NCBI RefSeq assembly: GCF_026213295.1
Contig: NC_079415.1
Span: 33,881,030-33,945,029 of the forward strand
From: Gadus chalcogrammus
Lineage: Eukaryota; Chordata; Actinopteri; Gadiformes; Gadidae
DNA length: 64,000 nucleotides
Direction: 5' to 3'
The position numbers and the translations under genes were made by a program. Positions 23,314-35,396 of the stretch are shown here, in pieces. How positions within the stretch are numbered: the first letter of the stretch is position 1; each line of letters starts with the position of its first letter. The notes under the pieces were generated by a model. The model was given only the letters and a program-made list of their open reading frames with translations, searched no databases and was not told the DNA's origin.

Positions 23314-25080
23314 CAGCTCGTTTGTTAAAAGAAATCAAAGCTTTTGGACCAAACAATAACACAATATTTGAACAGATGAACCGAAACCATCAAACAAGAA
23401 AAGAAAAACAGAAATTCACTGCTCCAGCTCATAACAAATTTAAGCCTTTTGCATTGGTTCAAAGTTTCCCTCTGGCTTATGAACTTTCCACACACACACA
23501 CACACCAAAATAATTAGTAAACAGAAAAAGAAGAGACCCGACACAAACCCAACCCCTGTACATGACCATACAACATAAGGAACGATAAATCATGGTAGGT
23601 TTGTTATCCTACCAAGAGTATTAAAGAAACACTTGACACTATACTGTGTCTTGTGTTTCAACTCATTGCAGTAATTTGGAGGTGATTGGACAATTCAGCC
23701 AATGAATCAAATAGGCTACCTCCCTCAGCAGCATTCGTGCATTGCGCAACATAACTACATGCATAGAGAAGTGACAGATAGTTAACCAGCAGAGAGTTGT
23801 AAAGGCACTTTCTACCCATTTCATTGGAGGAATTGGACTCCTCATAAATGATATACTTAAAAGGAACAAGTAAACTACATGTTAATTAAGTCTTTTGGTA
23901 TGTAGCATATAAAAAAAATATATACAACGGTCCCAAAGTGCATTTGAAATAGACCTTGAGACTCCGGTAAAACCCTATAGGACATTGATCATGATATGCC
24001 TCAATATCAGAATAACAACCATGGGTCAAATAGCAATGGCTAGTGGAATGAAAGTGAAAGCAGTGTAGGCTTGTCCAGGCCCTGCAAGTCAGGATGTAGG
24101 CTATGAATCAGAATACATTTTTAGCTAGTGGGCATCCCAGAAACCAATTCTATATTTTCGTGGGGAGGACACCCCTTCCATTACTGCACCCCACCCACGA
24201 ATTGGATCACCAGCCGCCGCTGCAAACAGGGAGTGAAGGGGGACCAATGCTAGGAATCTTCTGACTTCAACCATTATCGCCCATTATGATACAATCCATC
24301 CAAGGTAGTTAGCATTAAGCGCACAGAATGGAAAGGTAAGTGGAATGAACACAATCATGCATAATGTGCAGTTCAATCACAGTCTATTTCACAAGTGAAC
24401 TTTGCAGGCTTTTTGTAATAATAAAGATAACGGTAATGACAATGTTGTGGCAATATCAAGCATAACTTTTATATACAAATTATATGAACCCAGTTTGAAT
24501 AATTTGTCAATTTCAATGAATTTCTATGCATTCTCCATAGACCTAGAGGAACCTCCCGCCCTCTCTAATAGAAAGGTGTTAAGATAGTTTGCATTTGCAA
24601 CTGTGGGCACCAAGTTTGATACTGAGGCCAATCCAGACTTCTATGTTGTGTAGATTCCTTTAACTGTCTTGCAGCCATCTCCACTTCACCCATATTGTGA
24701 ATTGCAATTTAACTTGGTCTCTCCTCTGACCAATCCTAAACTCCACGAAGGCCCCTCCCCCTGACCTTTGTTTCCTTTGTATTTACCCACGATGTCAACG
24801 TTTCCTATAAGAATCATGTACACCCATCGTCTCATTGACTGTATGCTTGGTAACTTCGCTGCCTGCATCTTCCCCTGATCAAGCTCTACATTAAATCAAA
24901 TCTTTTGCTGTCAGAAGTGTCCTAGAAATAAGTTATTCAACACGGACATCAATTAATAAAAACAGAAAGTGAATCGAAGGTACGAAGCGTTTAATCGTGA
25001 TGAAAAGAAAAACAAAAAGCAGTAATTTCAACCAATACCAGACAGAGGTCTCAATCAAAGCGTCACGTTACCCCGTATCA
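23314..25080. other. 3' flank of gene D, no gene seen
   Basis: From about 23650 this is the paralog of 9300-10780. No supported coding frame. Confidence 0.55.
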
Positions 25081-25084
25081 AAGT

Positions 25085-25232
25085 GTGCTTGAGCATGTGC
25101 ACACGCAAAGTGCTTGGGTCGCTGTAGCTAACGTTGCACTGCAGACACACGTAGGGCTTCTCCCCAGAGTGAGTCCTCATGTGGCGCTTCAGGTGGCTTG
25201 TCTGACTGAAGCGCTTCGTGCATTGGTCACAC
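25085..25232 (-). pseudogene. Gene D finger exon, 3' part beyond the hAT insertion
   Basis: Continues the finger cut at 26530. It completes one finger (FSQTSHLKRH) and then a divergent terminal finger (YVCLQCNVSYSDPSTLRVHM) before a stop near 25085. Both C2H2 sets are intact, which shows that the array was functional to its end when the transposon arrived. Confidence 0.75.
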
Positions 25233-26254
25233 CAGGGATTAAAATTAACGACGTCCCGTCGTCCCGGGGACGTAATTAATTGTCATCGGGAGGATTTTTA
25301 TTCTCTCTCGGGTCGACTTCGGGACGAAGAGAATTTTGCGGGCACTGACTTTATTTTTCTGTTTAAGTTTTCAACACTTTCTGTGATGTTCGCGATCGGT
25401 GGAAAAGACTTATTTAATGGAAAGGGCTTCGTTCAATTGGTTGGCTCGCTCGCGTTTGTGTTGTTCAGTGAGACAGCGGGTGTAAAATCCCCCGTTCGTC
25501 AGGCTTTCTTGGTTCACTGGAGAAGGCGGGGCTGCGCACGGAGTCAAAAAAAAAAGTGGGCCGGCCCACCGGGAGACTTCCCGATCTCCAACCTATGCTG
25601 CAGAGCGAATTTAAATCGCCGGCAGAACGGCCTGGGGGTCTAACACCGTCATTTATCTCAATTTAATTTATCTAAATTTCATATATATAGGCTACATAGC
25701 AGCTGCATTTCACATTAATCGCAATTATTACATGGGTCTTCTCAATACCATGGAACGCTCCATTCGCTTGCAATGGGACCTTCACAACTTCCGGCGGTGA
25801 ATTATATTTGATAATTCACCGTTTCTAAGTATAATCATGAGTATGATTGACCGCTGTCAAGGAAAACAACAGATTTTTTGCTTCTAATGAAGTCTCACTC
25901 CGCAAGTACCAGTAACTTGTCAACCCCAGCGTCTTCGGTTGCTAAGCGACGTCAACGTCTTTGGCGGACTATTTCTCTGCTGATCAACACTACGAATGCA
26001 GGTGGTATCAAATAAACGATTTTGAAATATAAATGTGGTAGTGTACCCGCGCACCATTGGCATGTAGGCCTATGCGCGCTTGTCTCTGTGTGCGTCTGTG
26101 AACGAGAATGAGAGGGAGAAAGATTGCTACGCGGGATGTACGAACGGAACGACATTTATATTTCAAAATCGCTAAAACGTTTAAAAAAATTAAAAAAAGC
26201 AGAATCAATTTGTGGCGCTCGGTGTTGATTCTGTGGCGCTGCGTCACACATTGT

Positions 26255-26296
<42 letters not shown>

Positions 26297-26529
26297 GGTC
26301 ACGTAGATAGACCACAGTTCTGCGAGGGTGTTGCTTGTCATCTGGAAATAAATATATTATTTCATCAACATAACGTATTGTGTTTTTATTATACTATCAG
26401 TAGGCCTAAGTAACGACTCAAAATGTAAAAAATATTTATGGGAAAAATTTGGGACGATTCGGGACGGTTCAAAATGTTATTCGGGACGTTTCCGGGACGG
26501 TGGTAAAAAAAAGTTAATTTTAACCCCTG
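25233..26529. mobile_element. hAT-type element inserted in a zinc finger
   Basis: 1,297 bp with inverted ends CAGGGATTAAAATTAAC and CAGGGGTTAAAATTAAC and an exact 8-bp direct repeat GGTCACAC (25225-25232 and 26530-26537). The target sequence TTGGTCACACTTGTAGGG is the conserved start of a finger. No transposase was seen. It contains a (CA)n tract at 26258-26294, a segment at 25915-26000 related to 45640-45740 and 46530-46580, and part of the 4476-4640 repeat. Confidence 0.9.
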
Positions 26530-27801
26530 GGTCACACTTGTAGGGCTTCTCCCCGGAGTGAGTCCTCATGTGTTTATTCAGGGTGCCTTTCAGACTGAAG
26601 CACTTCGTGCATTGGTCACACCTGTAGGGCTTCTCCCCGGAGTGAGTCCTCATGTGTTTATTCAGGGTGCCTTTCTCACTGAAGCACTTCGTGCATTGGT
26701 CACACTCGTAGGGCTTCTCCCCGGAGTGAGTCCTCATGTGTTTATTCAGGGTGCCTTTCTCACTGAAGCACTTTGTGCATTGGTCACACTCGTAGGGCTT
26801 CTCCCCGGAGTGAGTCCTCATGTGGTCCTTCAGGTGGCTTGTCTGACTGAAGCGCATCATGCATTGGTCACACTTGTAGGGCTTCTCCCCAGAGTGAGTC
26901 CTCAGGTGGATCTTCAGGTTGCATTTCAGACTGAAGCACTTCGTGCATTGGTCACACTTGTAGGGCTTCTCCCCGGAGTGAGTCGTCATGTGGTTCTTGA
27001 GGATGTTATTCTGACTGAAGCGCATCGTGCATTGGTCACACTTGTAGGGCTTCTCCCTGGAGTGACTCCTCATGTGTTTATTCAGGGTGCCTTTCAGACT
27101 GAAGCACTTCGTGCATTGGTCACACTTGTAGGGCTTCTCCCCAGAGTGAGTCCTCAGGTGGATCTTCAGGCTGCATTTCAGACTGAAGCACTTCGTGCAT
27201 TGGTCACACTTGTAGGGCTTCTCCCCAGAGTGAGTCCTCCTCATGTGTTTATTCAGGTGGCTTGTCTGACTGAAGCGCTTCGTGCATTGGTCACACTTGT
27301 AGGGCTTCTCCCCAGAGTGAGTCCTCATGTGGATCTTCAGGGTGCCTTTCTCACTGAAGCACTTCGTGCATTGGTCACACTTGTAGGGCTTCTCCCCAGA
27401 GTGAGTCCTCATGTGGATCTTCAGGCTGCCTTTCTCACTGAAGCACTTCGTGCATTGGTCACACTTGTAGGGCTTCTCCCCGGAGTGACTCCTCATGTGT
27501 TTATTCAGGGTGCCTTTCTCACTGAAGCGCATCATGCATTGGTCACACTTGTAGGGCTTCTCCCCAGAGTGAGTCCTCAGGTGGATCTTCAGGTTGCCTT
27601 TCCGACTGAAGCGCTTCTTGCATTGGTCACACTTGTAGGGCTTTTCCACCGCCAGTGGGCCCTCCCCTTGTCCGTAGACGCTCAGGATGCGCAGCTCCCC
27701 GCTGCGACTGGACATGTGGGAGGAGCCAGGGCCGTCCACACGCAGACTCTCCGAGGTGGCGCCGCGCTGCTTGCTGCAGTCTCTGATGTCATTGACGTCT
27801 T
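26477..27801 (-). CDS. Gene D finger exon: thirteen fingers, truncated by hAT
   Basis: The acceptor at 27803-27802 gives EDVNDIRDCSKQRG; Met at 27739. The usual linker is deleted in frame (GEGPLAVEKPYKC), so the fingers begin about 30 residues after that Met. Thirteen C2H2 fingers follow, many with FSEKGTL or FSLKGTL helices; fingers 11 and 12 are identical. Finger 5 has HMRRTH spacing. The frame then enters the hAT and ends GVKINFFLPPSRKRPE. If transcribed, the protein would lose its last two fingers and gain about 16 transposon-encoded residues. In its mix of intact array and insertion it could be a recent loss or a working truncated allele. Confidence 0.8.
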
Positions 27802-27916
27802 CTTCAGAGAGGAAAACAAAGCCGGAGAGAAAGTAATGGTTTTAATTCATTATTTGCACAAAGGGATACAGTATGTACTATGTACACACTTGTGTGTGCA
27901 TTGGAAGAATTATATT

Positions 27917-29370
27917 CAGGCCTCGACATTAACGGTTGCCCGCTTGCCCGCTTGCCCGGGGCAACCAAAAGTCATATTTGGGCAAGTTGAGATTGATTTC
28001 TGGTTGCCCGAACGGGCAAGTGGATTTTGGGTGGATGTTAATATAAAGGCTATTTATTCAAATGTTTTTAGAAACTGCAGAACAACCTTTTTTGCCGCAA
28101 AATAACACCAAATATCTGCAATTGATCAGCGCGCCGTCTTCTCTTACCTCGGAAAGCGAGTTAACAGACACGCATCGCTTCAGTGCGAACATAGCCCCGC
28201 CTTCTGTCACTCGCAGTGCGTTCTCTGGCCGTGATTCGAAGGTGTTAGCTAAAGGTTAGCCAACAAAGCTAGCATCGCAAGTGCAGCGCCTCCGCGAACG
28301 GTTTAGGTAGAAGGAAAATTGAGTAGTGATGGAGGAGTGCAGCTTGGAAGTACTTTGGATTGAGGCAAATTACCAAGGAAAGTCATATGCAAGAACACGG
28401 TTTTGGGTTTCATAACTGTGCACATGCACAGCAATAGCGATCTTTTTCACGAAATTGGACCCTCACAAACTATATATTACATGAAAGCTGAGCCTCCACT
28501 TATTCCAACAGTCCAAACCATATCATTCTGTGACTAAAACTCGCAAATAACAACTTAAGAAGAAACGTCCCCTTTTCTTTTAACAGCCAAAAATTAAGTA
28601 GGCCTATTACCTTAGATTTTTGTCCACAAAGTTGATTCTGGTCGAATAAAACCACCATAAACAGATAACCCAGTGTCTGGGCCAAAGTTTGCAACTAAAC
28701 ATGGTATTTTCAATCAATGAATAAGAGAAGGTTTCTTAGGAAATAGGTAAATTGCCTTCAATCAGAAAACATATTCTTCAGCGCAATCTAGTGGCCATAT
28801 GTTTATTTGCGAGTGTTTGGCTTGGTGCATTCGAATATATTTGCCCTGAAATTTAAATAGAGGTGTCAAGTGTCAAAATTGTAAGATATCTACCTTTATT
28901 TGTGTCTCAGAGTAAGACATCGCTCCCAAATGATAACGACCAACTGATAATTATTGGTCTGGGGCCCCCTGTTTGAGCTACTCCCCCCACAACCCGACCC
29001 CGGATAAGCGGACGAAAATGAGATGAGATGAGATCATGCAGGTCTACATATAACTTGGCGATAGCTTTAATAGGTTGGAACGGTGGACTGAAATCACTTC
29101 ATGGCACGATGTGACCGCTCGATAAATAAGTAAACAAAGGGAAGTTTGTTATTTTTTAAACACATGTGTGGAAGCTAACATTCAGCTTCGGTCTGAGCTA
29201 GGATGATTTTTCTGAGCCCCCCCAAAACCAGGCCGCGTGCCTGGCAAAAAGAGGCCTTTTCACGATTCTGATTATAATTTGGGCAAGTGAACATCACATT
29301 CGGGCAAGTTGAACCTGACCTGTACTTGCCCGATGGGCAAGTGCTTTTGAAACCTTAATGTCAACCCCTG
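27917..29370. mobile_element. hAT-like element with TTGCCC subterminal repeats
   Basis: 1,454 bp in the intron between the gene D finger exon and its KVEED exon. The ends are CAGGCCTCGACATTAA and, inverted, CAGGGGTTGACATTAA. Motifs TTGCCC/GGGCAA are clustered near both ends (27938-28020 and 29279-29340), as expected for transposase-binding sites. No clean 8-bp duplication is visible. A GATAAGCGGACGAAAATGAG tail followed by GATGAGAT units is at about 29002-29035. Confidence 0.7.
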
Positions 29371-29770
29371 ATATTTATATTTCTTTCTAACTTCTATTTG
29401 TTGAATATGCATTTCCCTTGTTCCCCTTGGGGGGGTCAAGGGTCAAAGGCTCCAGCTGAGAAGGCACCGATACGTCTCCGCCTTTTAAGGATGTGGGGAG
29501 GTCATCAAGACACAACCCAGGTCATCTGTTGTTTCTGATCACCTGCTTTACCAATACTGTAGTTATACTGGGAGTCAGAGCTCATTCAGCATTCCTGACA
29601 TCTGTTTGCCATGAGGAAGATCTAAATCATTCTACTATGAACTGCATAAGTAGTCGTTGTAATGCATTCATAGTGACTACACTTGAGATAAATATTTATA
29701 GTTTTCTTTTATCACAGACACATATATTGGCAGATGTTCTTTTCTTTACCTTGAAATGTTTCGACGGATA

Positions 29771-30002
29771 TACTTCCGTCTTCATCAGAAGGTCACACGG
29801 GTGTATTAGTGTGACGCGTTCTCATCAGCTGATTTTAACAGAGACGTGATCCACCCGTCTGTTTTTTTTGACTGGTGAGCCACACCCCCTGCTGTCAGTC
29901 TGCCGCCCCCAAGGACGGCACTCCAAGTATGGGAGAGCATATATGCTCCCTCATACCGTCACACTAATACACCCGTGTGATCTTCTGATGAAGACGGAAG
30001 TA
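29771..30002. mobile_element. foldback element with 46-bp arms
   Basis: The arms at 29771-29816 and 29957-30002 are inverted copies with one mismatch, starting TACTTCCGTCTTCATCAGAA. The 140-bp centre has no frame. It lies about 25 bp from the donor of the KVEED exon at 30026. Confidence 0.75.
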
Positions 30003-30025
30003 TGTGTGCAATGTGTATTACTAAC

Positions 30026-30092
30026 CTACAGCAGGCATGCCTCCACCAATATCCTCTTCATCCTTGATTGAAATGGTGTCTGGGGTCTGCTG
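30026..30092 (-). CDS. Gene D KVEED exon
   Basis: 67 nt, intact; Asp for Val gives SIKDEED. Donor GTAG|GTTAGT. The intron to the finger exon is enlarged to 2.2 kb by the hAT-like and foldback insertions. Confidence 0.55.
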
Positions 30093-30658
30093 CTTTCCAC
30101 ATAACGAAGGAAACACACACAAGACAATGACATATTCTTTCATTCGCACAGAATTGTTGTTAATCCCCACTAACCACACTTGCCATTTTTACACTGCCAA
30201 GCTGGTTCGGTCGCGGCTTGGCACGCCATTTTATTTCACTGTTTTGCCTGTGTGAAACTGAGGGGGTCAAATACCCCTTTGTCACAGAGCCGGCTTTCTT
30301 GGTTCACTAGAGAAGGCGGGGCTGCGCACGCAGAGTACCACCTCTTTGCAAATAATTGCATACTCCTTTGCTGACAAACTTATTTTTATCCCGGAAAAAG
30401 CATTGTAAGAAAAGTTCTTCTGATACTTTGTCGTAGATCGCACCCTTTCCCCGTCTTCGTAAAATGCTATTTTTAACAATATTAGTGGTTCAAAAATGAC
30501 GATTTGGAAGCGAAACTCAATGCCCCAAGCCAATAAATAACATGGACGCCAAACATTGCGCCGGGTAAACGCTAATACTCGATTTTCAATGAAAACTTTG
30601 TGCTGGAGGTTTAACAGAGGAAGCCTCTCTTTTGGTGAATGAGAGGATGATTTCCAAC

Positions 30659-30942
30659 CTGGACACTCAGCTCCTCGCGGCAGACCAGCCGCTCGCCGCG
30701 CTCCAGGCTCTTGGCCGCGCTGTGGTCCGCAGACAGCGAGTTCAGGGCCTCCACTTCTGACGCGGTGAAGAGGGTGTCATGGCCGTCCAACGCCAGTGGA
30801 CCCTCCCCTTTTCCGTAGACACTCAGGATCTTCAGCTCCTCGCTGCGACTGGACATGTGGGAGGAGCCAGGGCCGTCCACACCCAGACTCTCCGAGGTGG
30901 CGCCGCGCTGAGTGCTACGGTCTCCAAAGGCATCGCAGTCTT
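30659..30942 (-). CDS. Gene D spacer exon
   Basis: 284 nt, intact frame, GVDGPGSS variant. Acceptor CTGCAG|AAGACTGC, donor GTCCAG|GTTGG. No QTD or THAP exon was found further upstream before gene E. Confidence 0.65.
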
Positions 30943-31099
30943 CTGCAGAGGTAGAATTTTTTTTACAGAAAGAAATTGTTTTGATACACTGTATGCATAA
31001 AAGGAGGTGTGTATTTGTACACGTGAAACAAACTCTTTAAATGAATGCGTATATAACATTGACCCAGAGGGTTTAAAATGTCTACTGCAGACAGAGATT

Positions 31100-32100
31100 C
31101 ACAGTTTTGGAGAGTCTCCTCCAGCACCCTCCCATTGTCCCGTTGACTCCCGCCGGAGCCCCCCCACCGCGAGGCACCACCGCTGCAGGCTGGTGGTGCC
31201 TCGGGGCTCAGACGGGAGACAACCGCCGGCAACAATCCCTTTCTCCTCCATGTCGTGGTTCATGTACTTCAGGGAGTCAAAGCCATAGTTCCTTTCTCCC
31301 CCCCCCCCCCCCCCCCCCCCCAATTCCTTCTCAACCATGGCTGAGATAACCCCCACTACCAGTCTCGTTGTGGAAATACCAGAGACCAGAGACATGTTAT
31401 GCGCCATAACACCAACAGCAGAACGGTTATCCAAATAAAGAAGTGCACAACAGTCGTGGCTCATTGGCGGGCCGAATTCTCTGGGCGGGCAAAGCGGAGA
31501 AGGGGCGGTAACCTGGCCCCTTATGACGACATATGGGGCCAAAATGGTGGAGCGGTATACCTAGTGCTCGTTTTACACCTAATGCCTTTTCTAGCTACTG
31601 GGGGATCATAGGCAGGCTAGGGGAACTTTTCAATCTTAGAAAACCTCAAAAGGGACATTTTCATGCCATGGGACCTTTAAAAAAATTAATGTTTTTGCAA
31701 TTGTGTAATTAATTTTCTGATAAATGCACAGAATTTTGACTTTTTACTTTACAGTGTTAGATCAGTTGGTGTTTTTTTTTTTTTAAACAGACCTGAAAAG
31801 CTGAGACCAAACTGCACTTGCTGTCTTTGAATCAGAGTTAAATCTATACACACACACGAGGCCTCAGACATTTAAAATGTCTTCTTGAATAAATCACTTT
31901 GATTTTAAAAATACATACAAAAATTGTCTGAGTCACTGCTGATGTTTTTGGATGTATAATAAAAAATTAACTCATAAATAACAGCAACAAATTGATAAAA
32001 TAAAAGCGAATTTGACAATTCCACCACTGTCTGAATTAAATTATGATGTTGAGTTCCAGCGTGCCTTTAATATTCCCTCCATTGCAAGATGCCTTATAAC
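31100..32100. repeat. upstream of gene D, downstream of gene E; paralogous to 56200-58060
   Basis: Shares GGAGTCAAAGCC, a poly-C run (31298-31321), CCATGGCTGAGATAACCCCC, CTTATGACGACATATGGGGC and a later AT-rich part with 56400-58060. There is no gene in it. The 31580-31590 site is the unoccupied form of the target hit at 56728. Confidence 0.65.
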
Positions 32101-32103
32101 ATG

Positions 32104-32993
32104 TTAAGATTTATGTGCCACCCTATAATAATCTCTGGTCTCACCCTGGCCATCCAACTGAAAATGTTCTTGCTCCGCCACTGAGCGCTTCATGCATTGG
32201 TCGCACCCGTACGGCTTCTCGCCGGTGTAAGTCCCCACGTGGATCTTGAGCTTGGAGCACTCTCCGAAGCGCTTTGTGCATTGTTCACATCTGGAGGCCT
32301 TCTCGTATTGGTCACACTTGAAGGACTTCTCCCCTGAGTGAGACCTCGTGTGGAGCATCAGGTAGCTTTTCCGACTGTAGCGCTTCGTGCATTGGTCACA
32401 CTTGTAGGGCTTCTCCCCAGAGTGAGTTCTCATGTGGATCTTCAGGGTGCCTTTCTGACTGAAGCGCTTCGTGCATTGGTCACACTTGTAGGGCTTCTCC
32501 CCAGAGTGAGTCCTCAGGTGGATCTTCAGGTCGCCTTTCCGACTGAAGCGCTTCTTGCATTGGTCACACTTGTAGGGCTTTTCCCCGGAGTGAGTCATCA
32601 CGTGGCGCTTCAGGTGGCTTGTCCGACTGAAGTGCTTCATGCATTGGTCGCACCTGTACGGCATCTTGGCTTTCGGCTTTTTGTTGGGAATAACCTTTCC
32701 ACACAAGACACCGGGCCGGCCCTTGCGGCCGCCCCGGTGCCGCAGGCTGCAGTTCAGGCTCTTGGCCACGCTGTGGTCAGCGGACCGCGAGCTCAAGGCC
32801 TCCAGTTCTGACGCAGCCAAGAGGGTGTCATGGCCGTCCACCGCCAGTGGGCCCTCCCCTTGTCCGTAGACGCTCAGGATGCGCAGCTCCCTGCTGTGAC
32901 TTGACACGTGGGAGGAGCCAGGGGCGTCCACACGCAGACTCTCCGAGGTGGCGCCGCGCTGCGTGCTGCAGTCTCTGATGTCATTGCCGTCTC
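32104..32993 (-). CDS. Gene E exon 5: zinc-finger array
   Basis: Last exon of the one complete gene in the window. The acceptor AG at 32995-32994 gives GDGNDIRDCSTQRG in phase 1. The linker (RVDAPGSS, DGHDTLLAASELEALSS, GRPGVLCGKV) precedes four canonical fingers (helices RTSHLKR, RKGDLKI, QKGTLKI, RKSYLML). A collapsed finger follows (FKCDQYEKAS), then one with the second His replaced by Tyr (HVGTY), then a CDQC stub and a tail EHFQLDGQGETRD also seen in gene I. With the four upstream exons the predicted protein is 547 aa. Expected role: nuclear DNA binding through both THAP and C2H2 modules; the target is unknown. Confidence 0.8.
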
Positions 32994-33514
32994 CTTCAGT
33001 GAAGAAAACAAAGACAGAGAGAAAGGAAAGGTTTTAATTCATTATTTGCACAAAGGGATACAGTATGTACTATGTACTGTGTGTATTGGAAGAATTCTAT
33101 TTTGACATTCTTTCTTTCCAACGTCTTTTTGTTTATTATGCATTTCCCTTGTCCCCCTTGGGGGGGTCAAGGGTCAAAGGCTCCAGCTGAGAAGGCACTG
33201 CTACGTTTCCGCCTTTCAAGGATGTGGGGAGGTCATCAAGACACAACCCAGGTCATCTGTGGTTTCCTGTCACCCGTTTTACCAATACTGTAGTTATACT
33301 GGGAGTCAGAGCTCATTCACCATTCCTGACATCTGCCATGAAGAAGAGGTAAATCATTCTACCATGGACTGTATATGTAGTCCTCGTGTTTTAGCAGGGC
33401 TCTGGTCATGATGCTTTTCAAAAGAGGACCAGGCTTTAAAGTGCAAGTAGAATTGAGTACATTCTCAGTTGATCCAGGTCGTATGCTTGCAAAGATGCAA
33501 TGTGTTTTACGAAC

Positions 33515-33581
33515 CTACAGCAGGACTGCCTCCACAAATATCCTCTTCATCCTTGATTGAAAAGGTGTCTGGGGTCTGCTG
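33515..33581 (-). CDS. Gene E exon 4 (KVEED)
   Basis: 67 nt, phase 0 to 1, donor GTAG|GTTCGT. Diverged but open: DTFSIKDEEDICGGSPAV. It joins the spacer exon to the finger exon without changing frame. Confidence 0.7.
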
Positions 33582-33759
33582 CTTTACACATAAAGAAGGA
33601 AACACACACAAGACACTCTTTCATTTGCACAGAATAGTTGTTAATCCCCCACTTACGACACATTGAATCATAAAGGTGTTATATATCCAAGAGTGTATGC
33701 TGGAGTTGTAACAGAGGAAACCTCTCGTTTGGATGGTGAATAAGAAGATGATTTCCAAC

Positions 33760-34043
33760 CTGCACACTCAGCTCCTCGTGGCGGACCAGCCGCTCGCCGC
33801 GCTCCAGGCTCTTGGCCGCGCTGTGGTCCGCAGACAGCGAGTTCAGGGCCTCCACTTCTGACGCGGTGAAGAGGGTGTCATGGCCGTCCACCGCCAGTGG
33901 GCCCTCCCCTTTACCGTAAACGCTCAGGATCTTCAGCTCCCCGCTGTGACTGGACATGTGGGAGGAGCCAGGGGCGTCCACACCCAGACTCTCTGAGGTG
34001 GCGCCGCGCTGCGTGCTACAATCCCCAAAGGCATCGCAGTCTT
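33760..34043 (-). CDS. Gene E exon 3 (spacer)
   Basis: 284 nt, phase 1 to 0, intact. Reads EDCDAFGDCSTQRGATSESL through KSLERGERLVRHEELSVQ. No zinc ligands. Acceptor tract CTTTTTTCTCCCTCTGCAG. Confidence 0.75.
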
Positions 34044-34679
34044 CTGCAGAGGGAGAAAAAAGACAATAAAGAGTAATTGTTTTGATACATTATTTGCATA
34101 AAAGGAGGAAGTGTGTATTTGTACACGTGAAAGGAACTATTTCAATGTATGTGTATGCAACATTGACCCAGAGGGTTTAAAATGTGTACTGCAGACACAG
34201 ATTCACACTTTTGGAGAGGGACATCTCCTCCAGCACCCTCCTCCCTAGACTCAAAGCTCAAGCAGGTGACCAGTTGGAGGAAACTCAACGAACACCAGCG
34301 CAAAATGATCTGAGCACAACATGATATGCGAGACAAGCGCAATTACTCAATTTTAACAATAACAAGTGACAACGTGTCCTTCCCTGTAAGCTGATCAGCT
34401 AACATATATACATCGTGAATTCATTGATGTTTGAGAATGATAAACCAGCTCATGTGGCATCTGTCTTGAAACCCTTCTGGGCTCTTGACTGATTTAATCT
34501 ATGAAATGCAACTCCCAATTTTGACTCGTGTTTTATCAGGGCGCTGATCATGATGCTTTTCCAAAGAGGACCAGGCCTTTTAGCGCAGGTAGAATCTAGC
34601 ATCAGCCTAGCCCTAGAATCTATGCTGCCTCGAATCTACCACATCAAAAGTATATGTACTCAAGTTTGAAAGTACACAC

Positions 34680-34812
34680 CTTCACTTTTAAAATGGGGCT
34701 GAAAAGTCTTTAAGGATAGCTGTGTGCCTACAGTAGGCGTTTCCAGGTGGTCTGTCTGGCAGGCAACATCCCTTGAGAGAAGCTGCTGAATGTAAGCACT
34801 TGATGAGCTGGC
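34680..34812 (-). CDS. Gene E exon 2 (QTD)
   Basis: 133 nt, phase 0 to 1. Encodes AYIQQLLSRDVACQTD and then LETPTVGTQLSLKT and HFKSE. The acceptor is CTACACAG|GCCAGC and the donor GAAG|GTGTGT. No known domain recognised. It is one of two intact copies in the window (the other is 60802-60934). Confidence 0.75.
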
Positions 34813-35120
34813 CTGTGTAGAGACAACAAGGTCAAAATAGGACTCAATTCATTACTTTGTATATATTCCAGGTGCCTGTTGTAAGAAGATATAAGATAAG
34901 AAAGTTAAGTGAATTGCATTAGCCTAACATCATTTATTTGTTTACAAAATGTATGCATCTTAAAAGCTAATCTCACTATCTCAATACAATGACTTCAAGC
35001 TCTGCAAAAATCTGCTTATAACCCTTTGATTTGAATCAGGTGATCCCCTGGTTTTCAGAGGTGCACACTCATTCAGAACGGTGATCCAAATAACAAAGAG
35101 GTGGACAACACTCGCGTTAC

Positions 35121-35141
35121 TGTGCGCGCGCGCGCGCGTGT

Positions 35142-35226
<85 letters not shown>
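35121..35226. repeat. (CG)n(TG)n microsatellite
   Basis: CG run followed by about 45 TG units in intron 1 of gene E. Confidence 0.95.
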
Positions 35227-35228
<2 letters not shown>

Positions 35229-35396
35229 ACTGTGTGTGTGTGACTGTGTGTGCACAAATACCTGATGCCATCTACCTTTACATTACCAACAGTAACTGGG
35301 CTGTGCTGTACAGCCATTGCTTCACCAACATTATAACGCTAACAAGGTAACCATATACAGTAAAGCAACACAATGATATGGCATTAGTTAACTTAC

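Noticed and set aside
26558..28105. 515-aa open frame on the + strand
   Set aside because: It lies antisense to the gene D finger array. The 84-bp periodicity of fingers keeps the opposite frame open, giving the repeated [12 protein letters not shown] pattern.
31099..31542. 147-aa minus-strand frame
   Set aside because: Glycine run from a poly-C tract inside a duplicated repeat region; no domain.
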